Positions 18,002 through 26,615 of a stretch of 64,000 bases of DNA are shown one piece after another. The stretch comes from Bacteriovoracaceae bacterium (GTDB lineage: Bacteria; Bdellovibrionota; Bacteriovoracia; Bacteriovoracales; Bacteriovoracaceae), in NCBI GenBank assembly GCA_023701435.1, contig JAMPXB010000017.1, positions 1 to 64,000 on the forward strand. Direction: 5' to 3'. The position numbers and the translations under genes are program-made. Below the pieces are notes generated by a model. That model saw only the letters and a list, made by a program, of their open reading frames with translations, did no database searches and was not told the DNA's origin. Position 1 is the stretch's first letter. Each line of letters starts with the position of its first letter.

Positions 18002-19102
18002 CTACTTCTTCAGACCTTTTTCCATCGCCATCATTGAATCTTTCAAAGAGACGACATTGAATTCTCCTTCAGGAGTTGGATCTTTAGGAGTGGTTGAAGG
18101 CTTTTGGTTTTCCAGCGCGGCCAATCGTACGCTCAGCTCGGCATTCTTTCTTTTTAATTTCTGAAGCTCTGTTTCAAACATGTAGGCTCTATCAGGATAT
18201 TTAACTGCCAGCTCTTTGTAGGCGGCAATCAATTCAGAATATTTCTGAATTTGTGTTTTAAGAGCATGCTTCTGGTTCTCTAAACCCACATCCAGCACTC
18301 GGTTGAATGAGTCCGCGGCTCTGGCCGAAAGTACGGTCTTATCCTTAGTTGAACAAGACGTACAATTTTGCAACATATGAACTTCCGACAACCCTCCAAG
18401 AGAATAAGGACCATTGCTCGTAGATTCACAAGCGGCATGAGTCGCATAAGGATGCCCATCTGGACAGATGGCATGAGTAAAGCCCGTATGAGCACTGTTA
18501 CCATCACTATGACGGGCCTCATGGAAGAGCGTTCCCAGGCGGGAAATACTGTTTGCTGGTGAGAGCATATCTTTATTAATGGCAAATTTTTCCAGAAAGA
18601 GGCCGCGACCAACCTGCAAAATACCAGTGCGGGGAGATTTGCTGAAAACGTTCTGATCATCAAACTTGATTCCAAATAACATCTTCTCTTTCTTACCAAT
18701 CAGATAAATGGCGGTGCCGATATTGGACATGACGGTCGTAACTTCATCATTCCCTTCCACAGTACTGAATCCCCCAGGAAGGGGGGTATTGGGAAACTTG
18801 TACGATTCTTGAACCACAATATTGTCATTGCTAAGTTCGTAAGTTTCACCCACGACAAACTTAGCTCGGTTTACAAGCCAGTTGTGCATATTAGGACCAT
18901 CGGTAACAGTCATTCTGCTCATGGAAGCAAAGGCCGGAAGTGGCTTAGTTACTGAAGCTTTATAAAGATACTTAAGATCAACTTTGATTGCATTCACTTG
19001 ATCCTGGGGAACAGATGAATGGAATTGGATGCCTCCAAATTCTTGAGCAGCAAAAGCGGTAGAGATGGTTAAGGCCAGCGACAGGATAGCAATTTTTTTC
19101 AT
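18002..19102 (-). CDS. Secreted HExxH metallopeptidase-like protein (copy A)
   Basis: The product has 366 residues with signal peptide MKKIAILSLALTISTAFA. At residues 194-205 it has HEARHSDGNSAH, an HExxH zinc motif with Gly at the metzincin position and a third His one residue later than in metzincins (HExxHxxGxxxH). Downstream are CPDGH, ACES and NCTSC, giving four or more likely disulfide cysteines. Residues about 277-335 are a charged coiled coil. The tail P-x-D-P-x-P-E-G-x-F...S...LKK is shared with the paralogs at 19743 and 55448. Peptidase activity is inferred; no known family is recognised. AGG-type ribosome site and ATG are clear. It is separated by 104 bp from the partner gene. Confidence 0.75.
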   Translation of the reverse strand: MKKIAILSLALTISTAFAAQEFGGIQFHSSVPQDQVNAIKVDLKYLYKASVTKPLPAFASMSRMTVTDGPNMHNWLVNRAKFVVGETYELSNDNIVVQESYKFPNTPLPGGFSTVEGNDEVTTVMSNIGTAIYLIGKKEKMLFGIKFDDQNVFSKSPRTGILQVGRGLFLEKFAINKDMLSPANSISRLGTLFHEARHSDGNSAHTGFTHAICPDGHPYATHAACESTSNGPYSLGGLSEVHMLQNCTSCSTKDKTVLSARAADSFNRVLDVGLENQKHALKTQIQKYSELIAAYKELAVKYPDRAYMFETELQKLKRKNAELSVRLAALENQKPSTTPKDPTPEGEFNVVSLKDSMMAMEKGLKK

Positions 19103-19206
19103 GGATTCCCCTGGATAATAATCGAGGGCAAACTACCACAAAAAATCCAAGTTTAAATATGCAATTTTTTCACGCTACAAATTTAAGTTATTGAAATTTA
19201 AAAGCC

Positions 19207-19743
19207 TTAAGGAAGTCTCATGGCCAAAGCTTTAATCTCTTCGGGAACATCGGCATCAGCAATAGGTAAAAAGATTTTCCATTCTACGATTTGAGATAAG
19301 GTTTTTTTCCAGCAAACGGCCCTGATTGCCGGTAATAGTTCGCTATTTTCAGCACAGCTTTTGAAGAATTTCAGGGTTCCTTCTCTCCGGGCCGGATCCT
19401 TTTGAGCAGCTTCATGGATTTCACCAATCAATAGACCCCCATCTTTTACCGCTACCGGAGAATGATGAACCTCTTCCTCACTCAATTTTTTTATATCATC
19501 CACTGTAGGTAAGGCTTCCATTGCTTCTTCATACTCTTTTGCCGATTCACCTGACACGACCTGAGCTTCATTAGCAGCTTCAGGAGACTTCACTTCTACT
19601 TCCGTTACCGCTTTTTTGACTGGCTTCGTTTCTGGTGTCTCTTCCACGATATCGGGAGAGATAACCTGATTTTTTTGAAAAATCGCCACCCCGATGATCA
19701 GGATGGCGACGATTAGAAATAGGAGCTTAAGATTTTTATTCAT
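19207..19743 (-). CDS. Membrane-anchored partner protein 1 of the HExxH module
   Basis: The protein has 178 residues with one N-terminal membrane segment (residues 7-23), an acidic linker rich in Glu/Val/Ala (about 30-80), and a compact C-terminal domain. That domain is shared with the protein at 54912: LPTVDD, EEEVHHSP, AAQKDPARR and two cysteines spaced as C-x13-C in SCAENSELLPAIRAVC. The start codon overlaps the stop of the copy-B HExxH gene by one base (TAATG), so the two are probably translationally coupled. Anchor, periplasm-facing domain and coupling suggest a chaperone, inhibitor or docking factor for the HExxH proteins. That role is inference. Confidence 0.65.
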   Translation of the reverse strand: MNKNLKLLFLIVAILIIGVAIFQKNQVISPDIVEETPETKPVKKAVTEVEVKSPEAANEAQVVSGESAKEYEEAMEALPTVDDIKKLSEEEVHHSPVAVKDGGLLIGEIHEAAQKDPARREGTLKFFKSCAENSELLPAIRAVCWKKTLSQIVEWKIFLPIADADVPEEIKALAMRLP

Positions 19744-20855
19744 TATTTTTTCAGAGATTTTTCAATTAGTTTCACTGATTTTTTAATTGAGATCTCATCA
19801 TACTTGCCTTCCGGAGCTGGATCAAGCGGTAAGGCGACAGTCGGTTGTTTTTCCAAATCTGCAAGCATCAATTTTAGCTCTTCTATGTTCTGCTCAATTT
19901 TCTTTTTCTCAGCTTCGTAGGCTTTTTTCTTCTCAGGGGTGCTTAGATTAATCAAGGTATCATATACAGCGAGAACATCCTCGTAGGCCTTGATTTGTTT
20001 TTCTAACTCGGCTTTCTGAGCGCTTTGCTTGGGATCAACGATACGACTAAAGGCATCGGCTATACCTGCAGAAATAGCTGATTTTTCCTTCTCAGAACAG
20101 CTGCTGCAGTTGAGGAGAAGTTGTTTCTCAGCAACGGCACCCAATGAGTAAGAGCCATTGCTGGATTTTTCACAGGCTGCATGTCCTTCATAAGCATGAC
20201 CAGTCGGACATTCATCATGAACAAAACCAGTATGTTCACTGTTACCATCACTATGGCGAGCTTCATGAAATAAAGTTCCCAAACGTGAAACAGTATTAGC
20301 AGGAGCTAGGAGATCTCCTTTATTGATCCGGAATCTTTCCAGGAAGAGTCCCTTTCCTACTTGCAAAATACCTGCACGGGTCGATTTAGCATAAACTTTA
20401 TCTCCATCGAGCTTTAATCCCAATAACACATCTTGTTTCTTCCCCAGAAGATACAAGGCACTTCCAATATTGGACATGACTGTTACAACTCCTTCATCCT
20501 CATCTTCATTTACCGCCTTAAAAGCATCAGGCAGCGGAGTTTTAGGAAAGCGATGAAAAATCCAATAGGCAATATTCTCTTCAGTTAATTGAAAGCTTTC
20601 ACCAATGATGTGCTTCGAGCGATTGATCAACCAATTATGCATATGAGCACCGTCAACGGCCGGTAGACCGGTCATCGCCTGAAATTCAGCATCGATGGTC
20701 GAGACAGGAGTTTGATACAAATAGTTGATATCGGCTTTTAAGGCATTCACCTGGTCCTGTGGAACTGATGAATGGAAGTTGATACCGCCGTATTCTTCTC
20801 CTGCCATTGCAGAAGATAAAGCGAAGGCCAGACCTAGAGTGGTGAATAATTTCAT
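19743..20855 (-). CDS. Secreted HExxH metallopeptidase-like protein (copy B)
   Basis: The start is set at 20855, where CCAGGAGC precedes the ATG and the product begins with signal peptide MKLFTTLGLAFALSSAMA. A longer open frame to 21014 would run into the upstream acyl-reductase gene. The product has 370 residues. It carries HEARHSDGNSEH, CPTGH, ACEKSSNG and NCSSC as in copy A, and long blocks are nearly identical (FHSSVPQDQVNA, MSNIG, GILQVG-x-GLFLE, RLGTLFHEARH). The coiled coil near residues 280-345 and the P-E-G-K tail are kept. The gene order copy B, partner 1, copy A suggests tandem duplication around the partner. Confidence 0.75.
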   Translation of the reverse strand: MKLFTTLGLAFALSSAMAGEEYGGINFHSSVPQDQVNALKADINYLYQTPVSTIDAEFQAMTGLPAVDGAHMHNWLINRSKHIIGESFQLTEENIAYWIFHRFPKTPLPDAFKAVNEDEDEGVVTVMSNIGSALYLLGKKQDVLLGLKLDGDKVYAKSTRAGILQVGKGLFLERFRINKGDLLAPANTVSRLGTLFHEARHSDGNSEHTGFVHDECPTGHAYEGHAACEKSSNGSYSLGAVAEKQLLLNCSSCSEKEKSAISAGIADAFSRIVDPKQSAQKAELEKQIKAYEDVLAVYDTLINLSTPEKKKAYEAEKKKIEQNIEELKLMLADLEKQPTVALPLDPAPEGKYDEISIKKSVKLIEKSLKK

Positions 20856-20949
20856 AAATGCTCCTGGATAAACTGATTGGAGACATCTTAAGGCGACACC
20901 AGATTCTCTTGGGAAATACCTGAGTGGGTGTAAAAAAATTACAGGTTTT

Positions 20950-23349
20950 CTAGCGGCGCTGATCGATAATAAGGCTAATCTTTCCAGTCCGAACATTACG
21001 GGGAACTTCCCCATGACCCTGTTCTTGGAGATGAATATCCTTCTTAAAGTCTTGATATTTAAGGGTATCCTTCACATCCCGAGAGCGTTCATAGAGTTCC
21101 AATAAAAAGGCTTCCTGATCAAAAGGGGTCAAAGGCTTCTCATAGGAAAAGGTGAGCTTCTCTCTTACCACATTGGCCTCCCGAACCTCGGAAATTTTGA
21201 TCTGGAAAGTAAGAATCTCCCGGGTGCTCATTACTGCTTCCACATCTTCCAATAGGAGGCGACAAGACCAGATTTGAATCACATTATCCACTCTTCCCAA
21301 CAGTTTAAAACGCCGATCAGAGCTGCCACACTGACAATCGGAAATCCACTCAATGCGGTCACCCGTCCGGTAGTTTCTAATGGGCATGGTTTCCCGTGCA
21401 AGGCTTGTAACGATTCCTTCTTCTTCCAGAATTTTAAGTTCTACCAGATCACTAAAAACATGATGTTCACCTGTTCCACAATGCTCGCACTGATAACCAA
21501 TTACTCCTGCATCTACCGAAGCATAACCGGCAGAAGCGAACACCTTTGTTTCCCAATTTTTTTCCAGATAATCTCGGCGGATTTCTGACAGAGCTTCCCC
21601 GGCGTAAAAAACCATCGGTATCTTAAGTTTCTCACCTACCGATTCTATATACTCAGCATTCATCACCAGCATGGATGGAATTCCCATGACAGCATCAGGC
21701 TTGAATTTTTTTAAATATAAAAGGATGTTCTCACTGGGGCAGATGCCTCCAATCGGCAGTTGAATCACGCCGATTTTTTCCAGCGCCTTATCGACACATA
21801 AAAAAGAAGACCATAGATTGCCTGCTACAAACAAATTGGCCACGGTCATTCCTGCACGCAAACCATGGCGCTTAAAATTTTCCGCCAACATATCACTCAT
21901 GAAATCAAATTCTTCATAGCTAAAATGCAGGTATTTGGGTTCCCCTGTGGTGCCGCCGGATGAAAAGATGTAACCTCTAGGGTGTGGATGACTTTCAAAG
22001 TGGGATTTAATGGTAACGGAGTTATTCACGGTGTGTATGTCTTCACCATAGTCCCTGATTCTTCTTTCATCACCGATGAAATTGACCAGCTCTCGTAATA
22101 CAAAACGGCCGTCGTGAGGCGCGCCTTCCATACCCCAGGTAATGGTTCCCAAAGGAGCAAAACGCTTAAGCCCAGTCAAGGCCAGAGTTTCCAGATAGAC
22201 TTCACGTTCAGAATCATCAATCAGGTAAGAACAAGACTGAAGATAGTATGAAAATGGTTCCAACAATGAGAACAATTCTTCCAGGTTTCTATAGCGTTTG
22301 ATGATCAGTGAGCGGTGAAGCGGAGAAGGTTTAAGTAATTTATTATCTTCTAAATGGAGAAGATAGTCTTCGCCGACAGTAATCTTCCCATCTTCCATGA
22401 GTTCAGAATAATAGCCCCGGTATTTTTCCTTAAGAATCTCGGTTGCTTCGTCTTCAGAGATCGCTCCCCGAGAAGGCGCTTGATTGAAAGCTTCCTCCAA
22501 TTCTCTTAATAACTCGGCTTCATCGATTCCTTCCTCAAGGTATAAATTCTGGGGAGAAGCGCAGGCCGACTGGTCCCAGGGAACAATATCAGCGACAATA
22601 CTTTCAGCGACTGATCGAAATTTTTTATTTTCCAGTCCTCGTTTGGTAATTAATTGCAGGGAGATTTTTGGTCCAAAATCCAAAAATTTTACGTGAAGAG
22701 GAAGATCCTTTTTATAAGACCCCATCATTTCTTCACCGCCCCAAGCGATAATGGTATTCACTTTGGATTTGATAAATCTCTCAACAGATTCATCCCCGCC
22801 TTTCCAGTGAAGAATGGCAAATTTATCGGAGAGAATATTCTTTTGGTCAAAATCCTTTAACTTCTGGGCAAAGAACATCGGAAAGAATTTATTTTGGCTG
22901 CTGACTTTAACAATTGAAAGATTCTTGGTCAGAAAGCCCATAACAAGGGAATCAATACAGCTCAAGAAAACATTTCCAGCAGTCACATGAAGGACAATTC
23001 CCTGAGGGATGGCGCGAGTCTTATTGCTGGCATTGGGAAGTTTGGTAAATTGATCCAACATTTCCGCCCTGGTAAATTCGACGCGAACTCTCTTCTCAAG
23101 GCTCTCTTTCTTTAACAGACCTGGCAACAACGCCAGGGTTTTAATGGTTTCTTCCTCAGAAAATCCCGACTCCTTAATAAGTTCAGGTAAGGCATCATTA
23201 AAAGAGATTTTTCCAAAAGCATCGAGGAGGTCAGTAATCTCCCCTAGTTTTGTTCCGGCGAATTTTCTTTTCTTTTCAGACAAGGCTTCCCACTCTGCCT
23301 TATCCTGCCAGTTAAAATCCTGCTGAATATCTTTACCAAACCAATACAT
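20950..23349 (-). CDS. LuxC-type acyl reductase fused to a PaaK-like acyl ligase
   Basis: The protein has 799 residues. Residues about 1-430 are a LuxC-like fatty acyl reductase: T-A-G-N-V-F near 124, a VPWDQSACASPQ segment with the probable acyl-accepting Cys263, and GTITWGMEGAPHDGR near 401. Residues about 440-799 are an adenylate-forming domain of the phenylacetate-CoA ligase type: SSGGTTGEPKY at 463-473, YASVDAG, NYRTGDR, and a CXXC...CXC zinc-like set (CEHC, CQC). The fusion would activate an acid and reduce it to an aldehyde using NAD(P)H. It starts 3 nt after luxE stops. No luxA, luxB or luxD lies nearby, so the aldehyde serves something other than light. Confidence 0.8.
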   Translation of the reverse strand: MYWFGKDIQQDFNWQDKAEWEALSEKKRKFAGTKLGEITDLLDAFGKISFNDALPELIKESGFSEEETIKTLALLPGLLKKESLEKRVRVEFTRAEMLDQFTKLPNASNKTRAIPQGIVLHVTAGNVFLSCIDSLVMGFLTKNLSIVKVSSQNKFFPMFFAQKLKDFDQKNILSDKFAILHWKGGDESVERFIKSKVNTIIAWGGEEMMGSYKKDLPLHVKFLDFGPKISLQLITKRGLENKKFRSVAESIVADIVPWDQSACASPQNLYLEEGIDEAELLRELEEAFNQAPSRGAISEDEATEILKEKYRGYYSELMEDGKITVGEDYLLHLEDNKLLKPSPLHRSLIIKRYRNLEELFSLLEPFSYYLQSCSYLIDDSEREVYLETLALTGLKRFAPLGTITWGMEGAPHDGRFVLRELVNFIGDERRIRDYGEDIHTVNNSVTIKSHFESHPHPRGYIFSSGGTTGEPKYLHFSYEEFDFMSDMLAENFKRHGLRAGMTVANLFVAGNLWSSFLCVDKALEKIGVIQLPIGGICPSENILLYLKKFKPDAVMGIPSMLVMNAEYIESVGEKLKIPMVFYAGEALSEIRRDYLEKNWETKVFASAGYASVDAGVIGYQCEHCGTGEHHVFSDLVELKILEEEGIVTSLARETMPIRNYRTGDRIEWISDCQCGSSDRRFKLLGRVDNVIQIWSCRLLLEDVEAVMSTREILTFQIKISEVREANVVREKLTFSYEKPLTPFDQEAFLLELYERSRDVKDTLKYQDFKKDIHLQEQGHGEVPRNVRTGKISLIIDQRR

Positions 23350-23352
23350 TTG

Positions 23353-24459
23353 TTATTTCTCCAATAACTCAAGTGCCTTTAAAGCACAGCCTTTATGTTT
23401 GGAAACCCCGGCGCGACCTTCAAGGATCAAGATATCTGTACCGAGTCCGCAATCACATGTACCTACTCTACCATAATCGGTAGTAAGCAAACTGGGTGCA
23501 GGATAACTAAAATTATAAGAACAAAGAAAGTGCAACAGCCCCCGCTCGCCTTTTGCCCTGAGTGATAAATCAAATGGTGAGCGCACAAAAACCCGGGAGT
23601 AATTTGGGATATGTAGATTTCCCTTCTCACAGTCTACATAGGGAATACCGTGTTCCACCATGCCGAAAAGATCCCGTTGATTTGTCTCTGGAATCCCCAG
23701 ATGATTTTTAATGAATTTCCGAAACTCTTGCTTGGGAATTTCCTTGTCCGCCTTGCCTTTCCACCCGCCGCCGGTTTGCAACCAGGAGTCTTCTCCTAAA
23801 TCGAGTTTCAGATGATGTTTTTCAATAACTTCATAGATGAGAGCTGGAAACCCCAGAATTCGAGTGGGAACCCCGGAGGCAGCAAAACGCTTTAAGGTCG
23901 CCACCACTCCCTCTTCATTGAGAACGAATTCATTGGTAACTGAATTAAATTGAATGGCGTAATAAACTTCTTTTTTACCGGTAAAATTAGTCAGCAGTTC
24001 ATCAGTAAAGGCCGTTCCTAAATCATTGGCCACTGCCGGATCATAAGTAAAACACAAATAATTATATTCCCGCTCACTGGCCATCCCCAATGACTGATGA
24101 ATTTTAAGTGCCAACTGTTTCACATTATTAAGACTTTGCTGATCCAGAAACTGCCGGGACTTCTGGCCTCCGGTTCCCGAACTAGTCAGCGTCAGCACCA
24201 GGTTCTCCCGCGGTACTGAACACAGTTCATGTTCTTTAAATAAATGCACCATCGTACCAGGTACCGTGGCCAGATCATCTTCTGTCTTGAGTGAGTCCGG
24301 ATGAAAACCTAACTTATCCCAGAGCTTTCGGGAAAATTCATGGTTTTTATAATGATGAAGGGCATTTTCCTTAAAACTATTCAGGAAAAGTTTTTTAGCA
24401 CTTTCTGAGAAGTCAAAAGGATCAGATAACAGTAACGACTCTGTTGACGGCGACTTCAT
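23353..24459 (-). CDS. LuxE-type acyl-protein synthetase
   Basis: This 368-residue adenylate-forming enzyme of the LuxE family has the nucleotide loop LTSSGTGGQKS near residue 93, LQTGGGWKG, DLFGMVEHG, LLTTDYGRVGTCDCG and a C-terminal GRAGVSKHKGCAL. Cys358 in that tail is at the position where LuxE carries its acyl thioester. In luminous bacteria LuxE activates a fatty acid and passes it to LuxC for reduction to the aldehyde. The start codon overlaps the GNAT stop (ATGA) and the gene is followed after 3 nt by the LuxC fusion. The three genes are one operon. Confidence 0.85.
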   Translation of the reverse strand: MKSPSTESLLLSDPFDFSESAKKLFLNSFKENALHHYKNHEFSRKLWDKLGFHPDSLKTEDDLATVPGTMVHLFKEHELCSVPRENLVLTLTSSGTGGQKSRQFLDQQSLNNVKQLALKIHQSLGMASEREYNYLCFTYDPAVANDLGTAFTDELLTNFTGKKEVYYAIQFNSVTNEFVLNEEGVVATLKRFAASGVPTRILGFPALIYEVIEKHHLKLDLGEDSWLQTGGGWKGKADKEIPKQEFRKFIKNHLGIPETNQRDLFGMVEHGIPYVDCEKGNLHIPNYSRVFVRSPFDLSLRAKGERGLLHFLCSYNFSYPAPSLLTTDYGRVGTCDCGLGTDILILEGRAGVSKHKGCALKALELLEK

Positions 24460-25625
24460 ATTTTTAACAATTTAGGGTTAAGAGACATGCGCTTCCAGGC
24501 CTTAAAATACTCCTCAAGATAAACCTGATTCATGCCTTTTAGTTTTACGTTCTGAAAATCAAAAATCTCGAAGGAACGGCTAAAGACAGCAAAGTCGTAG
24601 CGCTTATCCCCGATTAATTGAAAGGCGGGAAAGAATCCACAAGGAATGAATTTCGCCCGCAAAATACTTTCCAGAATTTTAGGGCGATCTGATCTGACGA
24701 TGACTTCAATATAACGGGCCCCGGCATCTCTTAAGAGCTTATTGGTTTCAAGAAATAACTGTGAGAAGTCCTGATTACCCGGCATCTTCCCTCCCACAAT
24801 CACACAGTAACCATCAACCGCCGAGAGGTGACAGAACACTTCGATCGATTGATCAGGAGAAAGGATCATCAGATTAGGCTGATGAAAGGGAAAGAACTCA
24901 AACTCTAATCTCTTCTCATTTCGCAATAAATTATAACGGTAATTAACAAACTTCGATGATTTCACCACTTCCAGGTCACCAGCGGGAAACAATTCCTTGG
25001 ACGGCTTGTCCGGGATGATTGAATCAAGCTCGCTTAAACCGACCTCGTTTTGAACCACTCCATAAAGAGATGCCAGTTCATGATGAATTTTATAATTGGT
25101 ATGTCTTCTTTCTAGTGCCGATGGATAAATGATTCCGGTGAGACAATGAGTTTCATAATCATTCGTTCGATGGGCATTAGGAAAAATTCCCAGTTTTTTA
25201 AAACCTAATTTTTCAGTTAAAGTTTGGGCCGCTTCGTTAACGGTACGGGTGGTGGAATAAATAACATCAACTCCAAGAGTATTCTCTCTCAGGTAATTGA
25301 TCCCATAGGAGAGCAGCTCTTCCATTACACCCTGACCACGGCATTCGTTTCTCACGACCGCCCCGAAGGCCTTAGCGATGAGATTTTCTTTATCATAGGC
25401 CGCCAGAACTGAGGCGATAACATCGCCTTTGTCGTTCTTGGAAATAAACCAAAAGCCCGCCTCCGACTTAATAAACCCCTGAATCAGAATAAAATCTTTC
25501 ATCAACGGGTCCGGATAGGTCCCTTGGTAAACATCAAAATATAGCTGAGAAATCTGGAAAATATCTTCCTCAGTGGCTAATTGTACTTTCATGGGCTTGA
25601 GACTATCATTATGCGGATTTAGCAC
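24456..25625 (-). CDS. GNAT acetyl/acyltransferase with a C-terminal extension
   Basis: The first gene of the acyl-reductase operon encodes 389 residues. It starts at a GTG (25625), with an alternative ATG at 25592. Residues about 12-165 are a GNAT domain: VRNECRGQGVMEELL is the acetyl-CoA pyrophosphate loop and TRTVNEAAQTLTEKLGF the usual C-terminal element. Residues 190-389 are a second domain, possibly a degenerate GNAT fold (YIEVIVRSDRPKILESIL, FIPCGFFPAF). Tight overlap with luxE links its acceptor or donor to the acyl chemistry: it may modify an amine or use the activated acyl group. That link is inference. Confidence 0.75.
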   Translation of the reverse strand: MLNPHNDSLKPMKVQLATEEDIFQISQLYFDVYQGTYPDPLMKDFILIQGFIKSEAGFWFISKNDKGDVIASVLAAYDKENLIAKAFGAVVRNECRGQGVMEELLSYGINYLRENTLGVDVIYSTTRTVNEAAQTLTEKLGFKKLGIFPNAHRTNDYETHCLTGIIYPSALERRHTNYKIHHELASLYGVVQNEVGLSELDSIIPDKPSKELFPAGDLEVVKSSKFVNYRYNLLRNEKRLEFEFFPFHQPNLMILSPDQSIEVFCHLSAVDGYCVIVGGKMPGNQDFSQLFLETNKLLRDAGARYIEVIVRSDRPKILESILRAKFIPCGFFPAFQLIGDKRYDFAVFSRSFEIFDFQNVKLKGMNQVYLEEYFKAWKRMSLNPKLLKI

Positions 25626-25696
25626 AAGCTCACCGCCACTTTTTTACAAGGTGTTTGACGCTCAAACCATAGAAAGTGTAACCTCCGCTAACTGCT

Positions 25697-26521
25697 ATGA
25701 AGAACCCTCAGCTTCCATTAGGTATTTACTACCAGTTTCCTTTCGTTGACCGCAAGGAAAGGGCACAGCTATTAGATTGGCTCAATACTCTGCACCCTCT
25801 TTGGGAAATGAGATTTTCCGAAAACAATCCTCCTCCAGAGGGAGACCAGCAAAGACAATTACTAAGACCAGTTTACTGGCTGGGTAACTGGCAGTTTGCC
25901 TGCCTGGATTACTACCACCCACCCAAAGGGGTGCTCCACCGCTGTGTTAAAGCGGAACCTTATCCTCCTTTGCTGCAGAAGCTTGTAGACCGGATCGAAT
26001 TTATTGCAAAAAAACGCTTTCCTAAGAGCTTTTTCCCCGAGAAGTGGAAACTCAATACCTGCCTTATTAATTTTTACGGCAATAAATTGGAAGACGGCAA
26101 ATGGGTAGACCGGGCCAGAGTTGGTGAGCACAAAGATTTTGAGCCGGGTCCGGTAGGGTCCCTGTCTTTGGGCGAACGGGCCTTTTTCCAATTTGTTCAG
26201 GGTAAGTCCACTTTAGGTGAAGACAACATTGTTTTCTCGCAGTGGTTAGAAGACTCCAGCCTGCAGATCTTCGGCGGTGACAGATGGAAAACAGGAACTT
26301 TCCACCGCGTCCAAAGAGTCGACAATAAGCGCAAAGAATTGATCGGCCCTCCGGTTGAAGGTTTTCAAACCCGCAGAATAAACTTCACCTTTCGGTACGT
26401 TCCGGAAGAGCATGTCTTTCCTTTAGAAAAAATTCCGGTCCCGCTTCAACAGGACATCAAACCCTATCTCGAGACCCTCGCCCTTCATTCCTCTTACTTT
26501 CAAAAGCTCCTAAGAGCCTGA
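25697..26521 (+). CDS. AlkB-like 2-oxoglutarate/Fe(II) dioxygenase
   Basis: This 274-residue protein has the double-stranded beta-helix iron site of the AlkB group: NTCLINFYG, GEHKDFEPG with His145 and Asp147, SLSLGERAFF, LQIFGGDRWKTGTFHRV with His203, and RRINFTFRYV with the 2-oxoglutarate-binding Arg. AlkB homologs remove alkyl groups from DNA, RNA or protein by oxidation. The substrate here cannot be read from sequence, and the N-terminal 110 residues differ from E. coli AlkB. It stands alone and is divergent from the GNAT operon. Confidence 0.8.
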   Translation: MKNPQLPLGIYYQFPFVDRKERAQLLDWLNTLHPLWEMRFSENNPPPEGDQQRQLLRPVYWLGNWQFACLDYYHPPKGVLHRCVKAEPYPPLLQKLVDRIEFIAKKRFPKSFFPEKWKLNTCLINFYGNKLEDGKWVDRARVGEHKDFEPGPVGSLSLGERAFFQFVQGKSTLGEDNIVFSQWLEDSSLQIFGGDRWKTGTFHRVQRVDNKRKELIGPPVEGFQTRRINFTFRYVPEEHVFPLEKIPVPLQQDIKPYLETLALHSSYFQKLLRA

Positions 26522-26615
26522 AATTCCACCAATCGAACTAATTTACTCAAGTTAAATTAATTCCTGACGAAAAGACTCTGAACGCAAAAAACAAAGCTAG
26601 GAGAGGTCTTACCTC

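Noticed and set aside
20856-21014. Longer N-terminus for HExxH copy B
   Set aside because: It would overlap the end of the LuxC fusion and place the signal peptide internally. The ATG at 20855 has AGGAG and a clean signal peptide.
20950-25625. A bioluminescence (lux) operon
   Set aside because: LuxC- and LuxE-like genes are present, but no luciferase (luxA/luxB) or luxD is visible, so light production is not supported.
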